The notes beneath the pieces are model-generated. The model worked only from the letters and a program-made list of their open reading frames with translations, was not told where the DNA came from and ran no database searches. From Bog-473 sp963756025 (GTDB taxonomy: Bacteria > Actinomycetota > Acidimicrobiia > Acidimicrobiales > RAAP-2): a stretch of DNA of 64,000 nucleotides. Position 1 is the first letter of the stretch; each line of letters starts with the position of its first letter. The stretch is from NCBI GenBank assembly GCA_963756025.1, contig CAVWMF010000009.1, forward strand, positions 1 through 64,000. Reading direction: 5' to 3'. Both the position numbers and the translations under genes were made by a program. Below are positions 18,315 to 26,139 of the stretch, piece by piece.

Positions 18315-19205
18315 CTAGTCCTTTTTGCCCAGGAGCGGGTGGTTGCCCATACCGACGGGCTGCAGGTGCTGGCCGAGGACCTCATGGAAGTGGTCGGCCA
18401 CCTCTTGGGGCGTCCAGCCGCCATCGGCCCACATGGTGGCGATCTGACGTGGTGTCTGGAAGAGCGTGTAGGCGAAGCCGGTCCGCCCCAGCACTTGCCC
18501 GTTGACATAGGAGGCACCTTCACTGGCCAAGAAGGCGACCAGCGGCGCGTTGAGCGCGGGGTCCTGGTCCGCCGGCGCCTCGGCCCCGGCGTAGAGGCTC
18601 TCCGTCATGCGGGTCAGGCCGGCCGGTGCCATGGCGTTGACCGTGATGCCGTACTTGCCCAGTTCCACGGCCCAGACGAAGGTCATGCCCATGATGGCCG
18701 CCTTGGCGGCGCCGTAGTTGGTCTGCCCGAAGTTGCCCCGCAGGCCGGCCGACGAGGTCATGTTCACGATGCGCCCGTACCCGGCCTCCTTCATGATCGG
18801 TGCGGCGTGACGGACCGTGTTGAACGTGCCCTTCTGGTGCACGGCGATGACGGCGTCGTAGTCGGACTCGTCCATCTTGACGATGGTGCGGTCGCGCACG
18901 ATCCCGGCATTGTTGACCAGGATGTCGATGGAACCGAACGAGTCGACCGCCGTGGCGATGATGCGTCCCGCGCCCTCGAAGTCGCTCACAGAGTCGTGAT
19001 TGGGGACGGCGTGGCCGCCGGCCGCCTCGATCTCCTTGCAGACGTCGGCGGCCGGGTCCTCACCCGTCCCGTCTCCGCCCAGGGACACACCGACGTCGTT
19101 CACCACGACCTTCGCCCCTTCGGTAGCCAGGCAAAGCGCGATGTCGCGGCCGATCCCTCGCCCTGCTCCGGTCACCACTGCTACTCGATCATTGAGAAGT
19201 CCCAT
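18315..19205 (-). CDS. Short-chain dehydrogenase, MFE-2-like 3-hydroxyacyl-CoA dehydrogenase type
   Basis: A 296-residue SDR. It has the TGAGRGIG nucleotide loop, the extended insertion NDVGVSLGGDGTGEDPAADV characteristic of the dehydrogenase unit of peroxisomal multifunctional enzyme type 2, NNAG, and the active Tyr/Lys in QTNYGAAKAAIMG with the upstream Ser in NMTSSAG. The C-terminal 60 residues are also like MFE-2. The likely reaction is NAD-dependent oxidation of a (3R)-hydroxyacyl-CoA. No ribosome site precedes the ATG; a TAGTGT box 6 nt upstream indicates a leaderless message. Compare the related SDR at 60898-61809. Confidence 0.88.
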   Translation of the reverse strand: MGLLNDRVAVVTGAGRGIGRDIALCLATEGAKVVVNDVGVSLGGDGTGEDPAADVCKEIEAAGGHAVPNHDSVSDFEGAGRIIATAVDSFGSIDILVNNAGIVRDRTIVKMDESDYDAVIAVHQKGTFNTVRHAAPIMKEAGYGRIVNMTSSAGLRGNFGQTNYGAAKAAIMGMTFVWAVELGKYGITVNAMAPAGLTRMTESLYAGAEAPADQDPALNAPLVAFLASEGASYVNGQVLGRTGFAYTLFQTPRQIATMWADGGWTPQEVADHFHEVLGQHLQPVGMGNHPLLGKKD

Positions 19206-19211
19206 CCGGCG

Positions 19212-19217
19212 ACACTA
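19212..19217 (-). promoter_or_regulatory. -10 box of a leaderless SDR transcript
   Basis: On the minus strand TAGTGT is followed by six bases (CGCCGG) and the ATG at 19205. No Shine-Dalgarno sequence exists, so the transcript probably begins at or next to the start codon. Confidence 0.5.
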
Positions 19218-19305
19218 CCCCGACACCTTTGCGCCCTGACTACCATCCACCCGGCGGGCGTCCGTCGCGAACAGGCGCAGGACGAGGAGCGAAGGAGCAG
19301 CACCG

Positions 19306-19776
19306 ATGGCAGAAGGAAAGATCGCGGCGCGGTTGGCCGAGTTGGGCCTCACGCTCCATGGACCGCACCCGCCGCACGATCCGCTCGACGCCGTCGTCAT
19401 CCACAACGGGACGGCGCGCACGTCGGGCCAATTGCCGCGCATCGACGGGCAGCTCACGTGTCTCGGGCGTCTGGGTGACACCGTCACCGTCGAGGAGGGA
19501 AGGGAGGCGGCGGCCGTGTGCGCCCTCAACGCCTTGGCCGTGCTGCACCAGGCTCTCGGCTCGCTCGACCGCGTGGCCCGTGTGCTGACCGTCACCGGAT
19601 TCGTCTCGTCAGCTCCCGACTTCCACGAGCAGCCGGCCGTGGTCGACGGCGCCAGCAAATTGTTGGCGGACGTCTTCGGCGACGCCGGCCGTCATACGCG
19701 CTCGGCCGTGGGTGTGGCGGCATTGCCGCGCAACGGCGCCGTCGAGATTGAGGTGACGGTCGCCCTTAACGACTGA
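19306..19776 (+). CDS. RidA/YjgF family protein
   Basis: A 156-residue member of the RidA superfamily. These trimeric proteins hydrolyse reactive enamine/imine intermediates or related small molecules. The fold-defining pattern is present: VVIHNGTARTSGQLPRIDG, then GREAAAVCALNALAVLHQALGSLDRVARVLTVTGFV, then SAVGVAALPRNGAVEIEVTVAL. The Arg of the active site is in TRSAVGV and the final Glu in VEIE. It is longer than E. coli RidA (128 aa), as in the YjgF subgroup with an N-terminal LAELGLTL. AAGGAG precedes the ATG. It overlaps the convergent gene by 11 bp. Confidence 0.88.
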   Translation: MAEGKIAARLAELGLTLHGPHPPHDPLDAVVIHNGTARTSGQLPRIDGQLTCLGRLGDTVTVEEGREAAAVCALNALAVLHQALGSLDRVARVLTVTGFVSSAPDFHEQPAVVDGASKLLADVFGDAGRHTRSAVGVAALPRNGAVEIEVTVALND

Positions 19777-20603
19777 ACGCGTCGCGCACGGCCCGGTTGC
19801 CTCTTTTGGTCATCTCCCAGTAACCGTACGTGCCGGCGTCACGTAGTTCGGTGGCGGCATCGACGAGCGCCCCGTACGCCGCCACGGCGAACGCCCCGCC
19901 GACCGAAACGCGGCTCACACCCAACGCCGACAACTCCGCCACGTTCGGGGCATTGGGCCCGGCGAGGACGCTGACCGGCACGTCCAACGCGCCGACGAGC
20001 TTGTGGAGCTCGCTCGGATCGTCGACCCTCGGCGCGAACACGACGTCTGCGCCGGCCGCTTGGTAGGCCTGCAGCCGCCCGATGGTGTCCGCCAGGTCGG
20101 GTCGTCCATGGAGGTAGTTCTCGGCCCTCGCCGTCACCACAATGTGCCGGTCGCGCTGGTGTGCCGCTTCGCACGCAGCCCGCACCCTCTCCGTCGCCAG
20201 CTCCAGCTCGTAGATCGGATCGTCCCCGTTGCCGGTGAAGTCCTCGACCGAAAAACCTGCCACACCGGCTTGCACGGCGGCGCGTGCCGTGTCGGCCACA
20301 CCCTCGGGCTCGTGGGCGAAACAGTTCTCGAGGTCGGCGGAGAGGGGGAGCGCAGTGGCCGCAGCCAGCTCTCCGGCGTGTGCGAGGACCTCCTCGCGGC
20401 GCATGGAGCCGTCGAGCCGTCCCTTGCTCGCGGCAAAGCCCCCGCTCGTCGTCGCCAGCGCCTTGAAGCCGAGTGCCGCCAGCAGGACGGCGGACCCGAC
20501 ATCCCAGGCGTTCGGCATGAGCAGGGGACTGCCCTGGTTGATGGAGGCGGAGGAACGTGGCCGCGAGCTCGCCCTGACTCGATGCTGCTTCGGGGTCCGT
20601 CAT
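19766..20603 (-). CDS. Isocitrate lyase/PEP mutase superfamily protein, one frameshift near 20531
   Basis: A TIM-barrel lyase-type enzyme of 278 residues after repair. It has MPNAWDVGSAVLLAALGFKALATTSGG, the metal-binding segment PLSADLENCF and SVEDF, and a typical C-terminal FAVAAYGALVDAATELRDAGTY. The KKCGH motif of true isocitrate and methylisocitrate lyases is absent, so it is nearer to oxaloacetate-decarboxylase or phosphonopyruvate-type members; the reaction cannot be fixed. The N-terminus (TFLRLHQPG) lies in another frame, and removing one base near 20531 joins it to SPLLMPNAWD. The ATG at 20603 is 5 nt after the stop of the VOC gene, so the two are probably co-transcribed. Confidence 0.8.
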
Positions 20604-20608
20604 CTGCC

Positions 20609-21076
20609 TTACGACGCGAATTCCCAATACTGGAACTCGATCATCATGGGGAGGATGTAGTGGACGTAGAGCGAATGGATCTTGACGACCCCCTGATCAT
20701 CGACGTGGAGGTCGATCAGATCCACCCGGTCGTCGTTCTGGCGGAACGCCTCTGCCCGCTCCTGGATGCCCCGCAGCTCGTCGAGCGACCCCACCGAGAA
20801 GCCGTAGTGGTCCAAGCGCGGGCACTTCATCGGGTCGTCCTCGGCCACCAGGAAGATGAACTGGTCCCAGTGGACACAGCCGAGGATCAGGCGCCGACGG
20901 TCCTCGGTCATGGTCGGCATCTCCTCGAAGCCGAGCACCTCGTCGAAGAAGCCGAGGATCTCCTTGCGGCTCTCCTCGCCCAGGAGGTCGGCCGGAAGCG
21001 ACATGGCGACGTGATTGAACCGGGGCGGCCCCGAAGGGTAGAAGCGGTGGGTCGGCGGGTTGAAGAGGTTCGTCAT
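20609..21076 (-). CDS. VOC (glyoxalase/dioxygenase) superfamily protein
   Basis: A 155-residue single-chain VOC protein. The three expected metal ligands are His in RFNHVAMSL, His in RLDHYGFSV and Glu in MIEFQYWEF, which suggests an active metalloenzyme. FFDEVLGFEEMPTMTEDRRRLILGCVHWDQFIFLVAEDD forms the linking part. Related actinobacterial proteins are uncharacterised. GGAGG lies 10 nt before the ATG. The next gene on the strand (PEP mutase family) starts 5 nt after its stop. Confidence 0.78.
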   Translation of the reverse strand: MTNLFNPPTHRFYPSGPPRFNHVAMSLPADLLGEESRKEILGFFDEVLGFEEMPTMTEDRRRLILGCVHWDQFIFLVAEDDPMKCPRLDHYGFSVGSLDELRGIQERAEAFRQNDDRVDLIDLHVDDQGVVKIHSLYVHYILPMMIEFQYWEFAS

Positions 21077-21139
21077 GCGCTGTGCACCTCCGGTATCACG
21101 AGGACGGCGAGGGATCTCTGTCCGGTTCCAGCGACCAGG

Positions 21140-21832
21140 TTAGGCGCGCTCTTGCAACCAGGCGAGGCCCCCGGCCAGATGCCGGAGGTAGGCCGGGGCC
21201 TCCCATGCGCCGGGAAAGTGGCCCAAGGCGCTGTAGAACGAGCGCCCCTTCTCTTCACCGTGACACCAGGCCAATGGGAAGCCGCAGTCGGGCACCCTCC
21301 CGCCGGGCACGGAGAGGTCGACCTGGTCGTCGGCCAGACGCAGGAGCACTTGTACGTCGGGGCGCAGCGAGCGAAAGAGGTAGATCTCGTCGTGCCACGG
21401 CCAGGTCGCTCCGAGATGCGCCGTCGCCGGATGATCAGCATCCACGACGTCGATGGTGAAGGACTGCGTCCACGGATGCCCGTCGAAACGTGCGCCGACG
21501 ATGGAGCCGTAGTCGGGCCAGGTATGGCAGGCGTCCGTCGCCGAGTGCACGCCCAGTACGTTGAGCCGACCGGCGTGCCACGAGTCGAGAAGCGCCGATT
21601 GCTGCGCGGGGGAGAACGGGGTCTCGCCGATCGTGAACAGTGCGAGGACGCCCGGGGTGCCGAGCTGATGGGGCGAGAGGTCGCGCACGTCGTCGACGAC
21701 GACCGGGGTGAGCCCGGCCATTTCGGCCAGCTGGCAGAGTGCGGTCGTGGCCTGCGCCAGCACGCCGTGCACGCCGGCCGGTCCGTCGGTGTAGGGGGCG
21801 ACCTGGGTCACGATCAGCATCGGCTCGGACAC
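21140..21832 (-). CDS. ThuA-like glutamine-amidotransferase-fold protein
   Basis: A 230-residue protein with the ThuA layout: MLIVTQVAPYTDGPAGVHG, then VVVDDVRDLSPHQL, then LFTIGETPFSPAQQSALLDSWHAGRLNVLGVHSATDAC, WPDYGSIVGARFDGHPWTQSFTIDV and the closing GEEKGRSFYSALGHFPGAWE. ThuA proteins have a class I glutamine amidotransferase fold but lack its Cys; some are linked to sugar (trehalose) metabolism. The role here is unknown. GTG 21832 is chosen because a TACACT box lies 7 nt upstream, a leaderless arrangement. ATG 21820 is the alternative. Confidence 0.8.
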   Translation of the reverse strand: MSEPMLIVTQVAPYTDGPAGVHGVLAQATTALCQLAEMAGLTPVVVDDVRDLSPHQLGTPGVLALFTIGETPFSPAQQSALLDSWHAGRLNVLGVHSATDACHTWPDYGSIVGARFDGHPWTQSFTIDVVDADHPATAHLGATWPWHDEIYLFRSLRPDVQVLLRLADDQVDLSVPGGRVPDCGFPLAWCHGEEKGRSFYSALGHFPGAWEAPAYLRHLAGGLAWLQERA

Positions 21833-21839
21833 GTCCAGG

Positions 21840-21845
21840 AGTGTA
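21840..21845 (-). promoter_or_regulatory. -10 box of a leaderless ThuA-like gene
   Basis: On the minus strand TACACT is followed by CCTGGAC and the GTG at 21832. There is no ribosome-binding sequence. It follows the leaderless spacing seen elsewhere in the window. Confidence 0.5.
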
Positions 21846-21930
21846 CGGCTGGTGCGTAGGCCCCGCGGGATGGTCCAATGCACGCACGATGTTCGCCGCA
21901 CGCAGGTTGCGACGTCCCCGAGGAGGCCTC

Positions 21931-22597
21931 ATGAGCACCGAAAGCCGGCAAGCGACCGAAACCCGACAGGAGATCGCTGCAGCTCTGCTGCGCCTGGGAT
22001 CGGCCACGTTGGGCGAGTCCGGGGGATTGGCCACCGATCGACGCCTGAAGCCGGCGTGGCCCGGTGCGTCCTTGGCCGCGCCGGCGTATCCGGTGGGCTG
22101 CACGCCGGGGGACAACCTTGCCGTCCACGTTGCCGTCACGACCGCACCCGTCGGCAGCGTGCTCGTCGTTGACGTGGGGGAGGTGCCAGACCGCGGGTAT
22201 TGGGGAGAGGTGCTCACGACCGCGGCCGAGGCGGCGGGACTTCTCGGGCTGGTCATCGACGGCGGCGTACGCGACGTGGCGGCCCTGGAAGCGCACGGCT
22301 TTGCGGTGTTCTCCTCGACCATCGCACTCACGGGTGCCAGCAAGAACCTGCCGGGAACGGTTGGTGCTCCGGTACGGGTGGGTGGCGTCACGGTGAGCCA
22401 GGGCGACTGGGTGGTCGGAGATGTCGACGGTGTCACGGTGGTGCCGGCCGGATCGCTCGCCGCGGTCCGCCAAGCGGGTCAGGCGCGTGAATCCAAGGAG
22501 GCGGGATTCTTCAGCGCGCTCCGCGAGGGGTTCGACGACCGTCGAGCTGCTCGACCTCGATGCGTCACTCATCGCCGTCAGCGGGGACCGTCGCTGA
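21931..22597 (+). CDS. RraA/HMG-aldolase family protein, one frameshift near 22537
   Basis: A 221-residue protein of the RraA-like family after repair. Members are divalent-metal-dependent aldolases or decarboxylases (4-hydroxy-4-methyl-2-oxoglutarate aldolase, oxaloacetate decarboxylase). The active-site segment LGLVIDGGVRDVAAL carries the Arg and Asp pair, and the later VGGVTVSQGDWVVGDVDGVTVVP is typical. The frame breaks at about 22537; removing one base gives the expected helical C-terminus TVELLDLDASLIAVSG and a stop at 22595-22597 rather than an Arg-rich tail. AGGAGG precedes the ATG. Confidence 0.85.
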
Positions 22598-22622
22598 CGA
22601 GGTGAAGCAGGGCGCGACGCCG

Positions 22623-23081
22623 CTATGCGCAGTCGGCGCAGCGTCCGAGCATGGCGAAGTGGTGGGGATCGATCGTGAACCCGAACTGCGCCTTGGCCTC
22701 TTTGGCGAGACTGCGGAAGAGAAGATCGGGGGCTTCGATCATTTTCCCGCATTCCTCACAGACCAGGTGCCCGTGAGCCGTCGCCGCCAGGTGGTAGGTC
22801 GCGGGCCCGTGACCGAGATGTGCGTGCACGATCACGCCGAGCCGCTCGAGCTCGTCGAGGTTGCGGTAGATCGTCGAGAGGTGGACGTCGGGTGCCTGCT
22901 CCTGCACGATGGCGGCAAGGTCTTCCGCTGTTCGATGGCCGTGACCCTCGAAGAGCGCCCGCAGGAGGAGCCGTCGAGATGACGTGACCCTTCCGCCCTG
23001 CTTGCGCACGATGTCGAGCACCCCCTCGACGGTCGTCGCGTCGCCCGAGTCAACGACGACCGGACCCTGAGGCTTGCTCAC
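22623..23081 (-). CDS. Fur-family metalloregulator
   Basis: A 152-residue repressor of the Fur superfamily. An N-terminal winged helix (GGRVTSSRRLLLRALFEG, STIYRNLDELERLGVI) is followed by a dimerisation domain with metal ligands in HAHLGHGPATYHLA and HGHLVCEECGKMIEAP. A second Cys pair, CADC, sits at the very end, giving a structural CxxC/CxxC zinc site. The sequence alone does not separate Fur from Zur, PerR or Mur. The GTG start has no ribosome site but a TAGAAT box 6 nt upstream. It follows a cupin and dehydrogenase operon but has its own promoter. Confidence 0.92.
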   Translation of the reverse strand: MSKPQGPVVVDSGDATTVEGVLDIVRKQGGRVTSSRRLLLRALFEGHGHRTAEDLAAIVQEQAPDVHLSTIYRNLDELERLGVIVHAHLGHGPATYHLAATAHGHLVCEECGKMIEAPDLLFRSLAKEAKAQFGFTIDPHHFAMLGRCADCA

Positions 23082-23087
23082 AAGTTC

Positions 23088-23093
23088 ATTCTA
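23088..23093 (-). promoter_or_regulatory. -10 box of the leaderless fur-like gene
   Basis: On the minus strand TAGAAT matches five of six positions of TATAAT. Six bases (GAACTT) separate it from the GTG at 23081. No ribosome site is present. Confidence 0.55.
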
Positions 23094-23112
23094 TTGGCCG
23101 GATCGGCCGGGT

Positions 23113-24058
23113 TCAGACCAGGTTCGGCGGTGTCCGGCCGGCCAGCACGTCACACACCCCCTGGCAGGCCAGCCGGGCCATCCGGGTACGGGTGGCGACC
23201 GTCGCGCTCCCGATATGCGGCAGGAGGGTGATCCGGGGAGCGTCCAGCAACCGCGGATTGACCGTGGGCTCGCCCTCGAAGACATCGAGCCCGGCGCCGT
23301 GAATGGAGCCGGCGTGGAGGGCGTCGACCAAGGCGTTCTCGTCGACGACCGGGCCCCGCGCCGTATTGATGAGGACTGCGGTCGGTTTCATCAGGGCCAG
23401 CGCCGCCGCGTCGATGAGATGGTGGGTCGATTCGGTCAGTGGGACATGGAGGCTCACGATGTCCGCCCGCGCCAACAGGTCACCCAGCTCGGCTACGTAC
23501 CCGGGCAGTCCGGTGTCGTGGCGCGACGTGTGGAGGATTTCCATGTCGAACCCCGCCGCGCGTTGCGCCACGGCGCGGGCGATACGTCCGTACCCGACGA
23601 GTCCGAGAGTGGCGCCGTGCACGTCGTGGGCCAGATGGGTGTTGAACCCCCAGCCCGTCCAACGTCCCTGACGGAGATCATCCTCGGCTTCGGTCGAGCC
23701 GCGGGTGGCCGCCAGGATCAGGAGGAAGGTGAGGTCGGCCGTCGTCGCATCGAGCACACCCGGGGTATTGCAGACGGCGATGCCGAGCGAGCGGGCGGTG
23801 GCCACGTCGATGTTGTCGTAGCCCACGGCGGCATTGCCGACGACGCGCAGATCGGCCTCCGTGGCCCGCTACGAGCACCTCCGTATCGATACGGTCGGTC
23901 AGCAGGCAGACGATGCCGTCACAGGCGGCGGCCTGGGACGCCAACTCCGCCGGGGTGAGCGGCACGTCGTCGTCGGTCGTGACGATCTCGTGCCCGGCCT
24001 GCAGGAGGGGATCGGTACCGCCGTCGGTCAAGCGGCGGGTGACGAGGACCCGCGCCAC
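23113..24058 (-). CDS. D-isomer-specific 2-hydroxyacid dehydrogenase (glyoxylate/hydroxypyruvate reductase-like), one frameshift near 23866
   Basis: A 314-residue NAD(P)-dependent dehydrogenase after repair. The Rossmann domain has LGLVGYGRIARAVAQRA, and the catalytic trio is visible as Arg in NTARGPVVDE, Glu in FEGEPT and His in LLPHIGSA. These features fit glyoxylate, hydroxypyruvate or D-glycerate interconversion. The N-terminal lid domain (MARVLVTRRLTDGG to IDTEVLVA) is in another frame; removing one base near 23866 joins it to ATEADLRVVGNAAVGYDNID and gives the family length. The GTG start follows the cupin stop with no gap, indicating translational coupling. Confidence 0.88.
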
Positions 24059-24442
24059 CTAATGGGTGGTGTAGTTGATCTCGCCCGCACCCTTGACGCC
24101 GATGGCGAAGCAGAAGCAATGAATGGGCGCGTGGTCGCTCACCGGGCGCAACGAGTGCACTTTGTCCGGCGGAATGTAGACGAGGTCGCCCTGGGCGATC
24201 GGGCGGTCCTCGCCGTCGATCGTCATGATGCCGCGGCCGTTCATCACGTAATAGAACTCATGCGTCGGGTGGGAGTGGGGGTCCACCAACCCACCGCCGG
24301 GAACCTCGAACTCGTTGACCAGCTCGAGGTATCCGCCGTCGGTGATGTCCTTGAACTCGCGGGATTCGATCATCCACCAGACAGGGACCGTGCCGTTGTG
24401 CTCGACGACCGGTGCCTTTTCCTCAATGCTGCGCACGTCCAT
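24059..24442 (-). CDS. Cupin-domain protein
   Basis: A 127-residue single-domain cupin. Motif 1 reads HSHPTHEFYYVMNGRG (two His and Glu metal ligands) and motif 2 reads GDLVYIPPDKVHSL (His ligand). Such proteins are metal-dependent isomerases, dioxygenases or sugar/acid-binding proteins. It is directly coupled to the downstream 2-hydroxyacid dehydrogenase, so it may handle a related oxo-acid. The ribosome site AGAGGGA precedes the ATG. Divergent from it is the ureidoglycolate lyase-like gene. Confidence 0.85.
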   Translation of the reverse strand: MDVRSIEEKAPVVEHNGTVPVWWMIESREFKDITDGGYLELVNEFEVPGGGLVDPHSHPTHEFYYVMNGRGIMTIDGEDRPIAQGDLVYIPPDKVHSLRPVSDHAPIHCFCFAIGVKGAGEINYTTH

Positions 24443-24538
24443 CTCGTGTCCCTCTTTCCCTACGTAGACTGACTACAGCGTCAGGTTAGATGCCGGACGC
24501 CCGGAATTGCAGATTGAGCGAGCAAGCAAGGGGTAGGC

Positions 24539-25042
24539 GTGTCCAACCAACGGCGGAAAATCGGTCCCGAGCCCCTGACGGAGGCGGCCTGGGCGCCTTT
24601 TGGGTGGCTCCCCGTGGCTGACACCGATCCCCGCGACGGCGAGCAGCGCCTTTCGTTTGCCTGGGACGACGTGCACGTCAACATCATTGGGCACGCTCGA
24701 GCCGAGGTGCCCGAGACGGACGACGGCCTGCGCTGCCAGATGCTCTTCCGGCACGACACCCACACCCAGAGCGTGATGTCGCTCAATGTGCCGGCCATCA
24801 TCACCGTGGCACCCGCCGGGGTGGATTTCTCGGAGCCGGCCGATGTCGACAGCATCCACGTCTTCCGGCTCGAGCCGTTGGAGCCGCTGGTCCTGAGCCG
24901 GGGCACATGGCACTGGGGTCCCTTCCCCGTTGCCGACGACCACGTGCGGCTCTTCAACGTCCAGGGCCTGCGTTACGCCGAGGACAACACCTGCATCGAT
25001 CTGGCAGCGTTGGGTCTCGATGTCGACGTCCGGCTCGTGTGA
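24539..25042 (+). CDS. Ureidoglycolate lyase (AllA)-like protein
   Basis: A 167-residue protein of the AllA family, which splits ureidoglycolate into glyoxylate and urea at the end of purine breakdown. PEPLTEAAWAPFGWLP at the N-terminus and LEPLEPLVLSRGTWHWGPFPV toward the C-terminus match family positions, as does the His-containing RHDTHTQSVMSLN. Whether it keeps ureidoglycolate specificity cannot be judged; no other allantoin genes are in view. Nearby glyoxylate-reductase-like and aldolase-like genes fit a small oxo-acid theme. AAGGGG precedes the GTG. Its stop overlaps the next start. Confidence 0.78.
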   Translation: MSNQRRKIGPEPLTEAAWAPFGWLPVADTDPRDGEQRLSFAWDDVHVNIIGHARAEVPETDDGLRCQMLFRHDTHTQSVMSLNVPAIITVAPAGVDFSEPADVDSIHVFRLEPLEPLVLSRGTWHWGPFPVADDHVRLFNVQGLRYAEDNTCIDLAALGLDVDVRLV

Positions 25043-25977
25043 CGGGTACCCCCGTGTGGACCGAGGAGGACGAGTTCGCGGGCGGCACGTTGTCCGAGCT
25101 CATCGACGGCATTGTGGCGCGGCCCGCAGGGGAGGGACCGCCGGGGGTCGACGGGCCCTCGACATTCGTCACCACCTCGCCGGCTTGGTGGGGTGGGCAG
25201 CGGACGTTCGGTGGCATGGTGGTGGCGCAGGCGCTCTCTGCGGCTGCGCACACAGTGGCGGAAGACCTCGACGTCCACTCGCTCCACGGCTACTTCCTCC
25301 GCCCGTCGAAGCCGGGGACACCCGCCACGCACAAAGTGGAGCGGCTCCGCGACGGTCGAGCATTCAGTACGAGGGAGGTCGTCTCCGTGGTCGAAGGACG
25401 CGAGACGTTCCGGATGGCGTGCTCGTTTCATCGAGCCGAGGAGGGTGACGAGTACCAGTTGCCGATGGCCGACGACGTTCCGCACCCCGGGGCTCTCGCC
25501 ATCGATGGGGCGATGGACGGCGCCCGGGCGAACTCTCCGTCCGCCTCGTCGCCCTCGCCGGCGCCGCCTGCGACGCCAGCGCCGTCCCCCCCTTCCCCGT
25601 TCGATGTCCGGGACCTGCGATCGACCCGGCGGCGCCAGGACGGGACGTACCTTTCCACTCGGCGCTGCTGGTTCCGCACACGTCAGCGCCTGTCCGACGA
25701 TCCGGCGCTCCACGCGTGCGTCCTGGCGTATCTCTCGGACATGACGGGTGCGGCGTTCCGCCCGCTCAGCCTCGATTCGTGGGGCGGTTACACCGACGCC
25801 AGCCTTGACCATGCCGTCTGGTTCCACCGCCCGCGTCGGGCCGACGAGTGGAATCTCTTCGACTTCCAGGCGCTCCTCAATGCATCCGGTCGTTCGACCA
25901 TCCGGGGCACCATGTACGGCGAGGACGGGGTGTTGTATCTCAGCATGGCCCAGGAACTGCTGATCCGGAAGCTCTGA
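25039..25977 (+). CDS. Acyl-CoA thioesterase II (TesB-like) with a Pro/Ser/Ala insert
   Basis: A 312-residue double-hotdog thioesterase hydrolysing acyl-CoA. The first hotdog has RTFGGMVVAQALSAAAHTV and LHGYFLRPS. The second has ACVLAYLSDMTG (Asp of the catalytic trio) and DHAVWFHRPRRADEWNLFDF, with the closing MAQELLIRK. Between the halves, residues about 166-187 are a run of Ser, Pro and Ala (PSPAPPATPAPSPPSP), unusual for TesB and probably a flexible linker. The GTG start overlaps the previous stop (GTGA), so the AllA-like protein and this enzyme are coupled. Confidence 0.85.
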   Translation: MTGTPVWTEEDEFAGGTLSELIDGIVARPAGEGPPGVDGPSTFVTTSPAWWGGQRTFGGMVVAQALSAAAHTVAEDLDVHSLHGYFLRPSKPGTPATHKVERLRDGRAFSTREVVSVVEGRETFRMACSFHRAEEGDEYQLPMADDVPHPGALAIDGAMDGARANSPSASSPSPAPPATPAPSPPSPFDVRDLRSTRRRQDGTYLSTRRCWFRTRQRLSDDPALHACVLAYLSDMTGAAFRPLSLDSWGGYTDASLDHAVWFHRPRRADEWNLFDFQALLNASGRSTIRGTMYGEDGVLYLSMAQELLIRKL

Positions 25978-26080
25978 CTGCTGGTAGGACGGCGCGGGAT
26001 CGGTCCTTTCGGGTAGGAAGTGTGCGACGGTGTCGCGGTGTTCGGCCATCCCGAGCGCCGAAGAGGCGGGGCGCCGTCGC

Positions 26081-26118
26081 ACCAGAGTCGTCGGACCGGG
26101 TCGTCAAACCAGGGTCGT
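26081..26118 (+). repeat. Three 11-bp direct repeats upstream of an SDR gene
   Basis: ACCAGAGTCGT (26081-26091), GACCGGGTCGT (26094-26104) and ACCAGGGTCGT (26108-26118) share the core CC(A/G)G(A/G)GTCGT at 13- and 14-bp spacing. They end 21 bp before the SDR ATG and could be an operator array or chance similarity in GC-rich DNA. Confidence 0.35.
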
Positions 26119-26139
26119 AACGGAGAGAGGACGGAAGCA

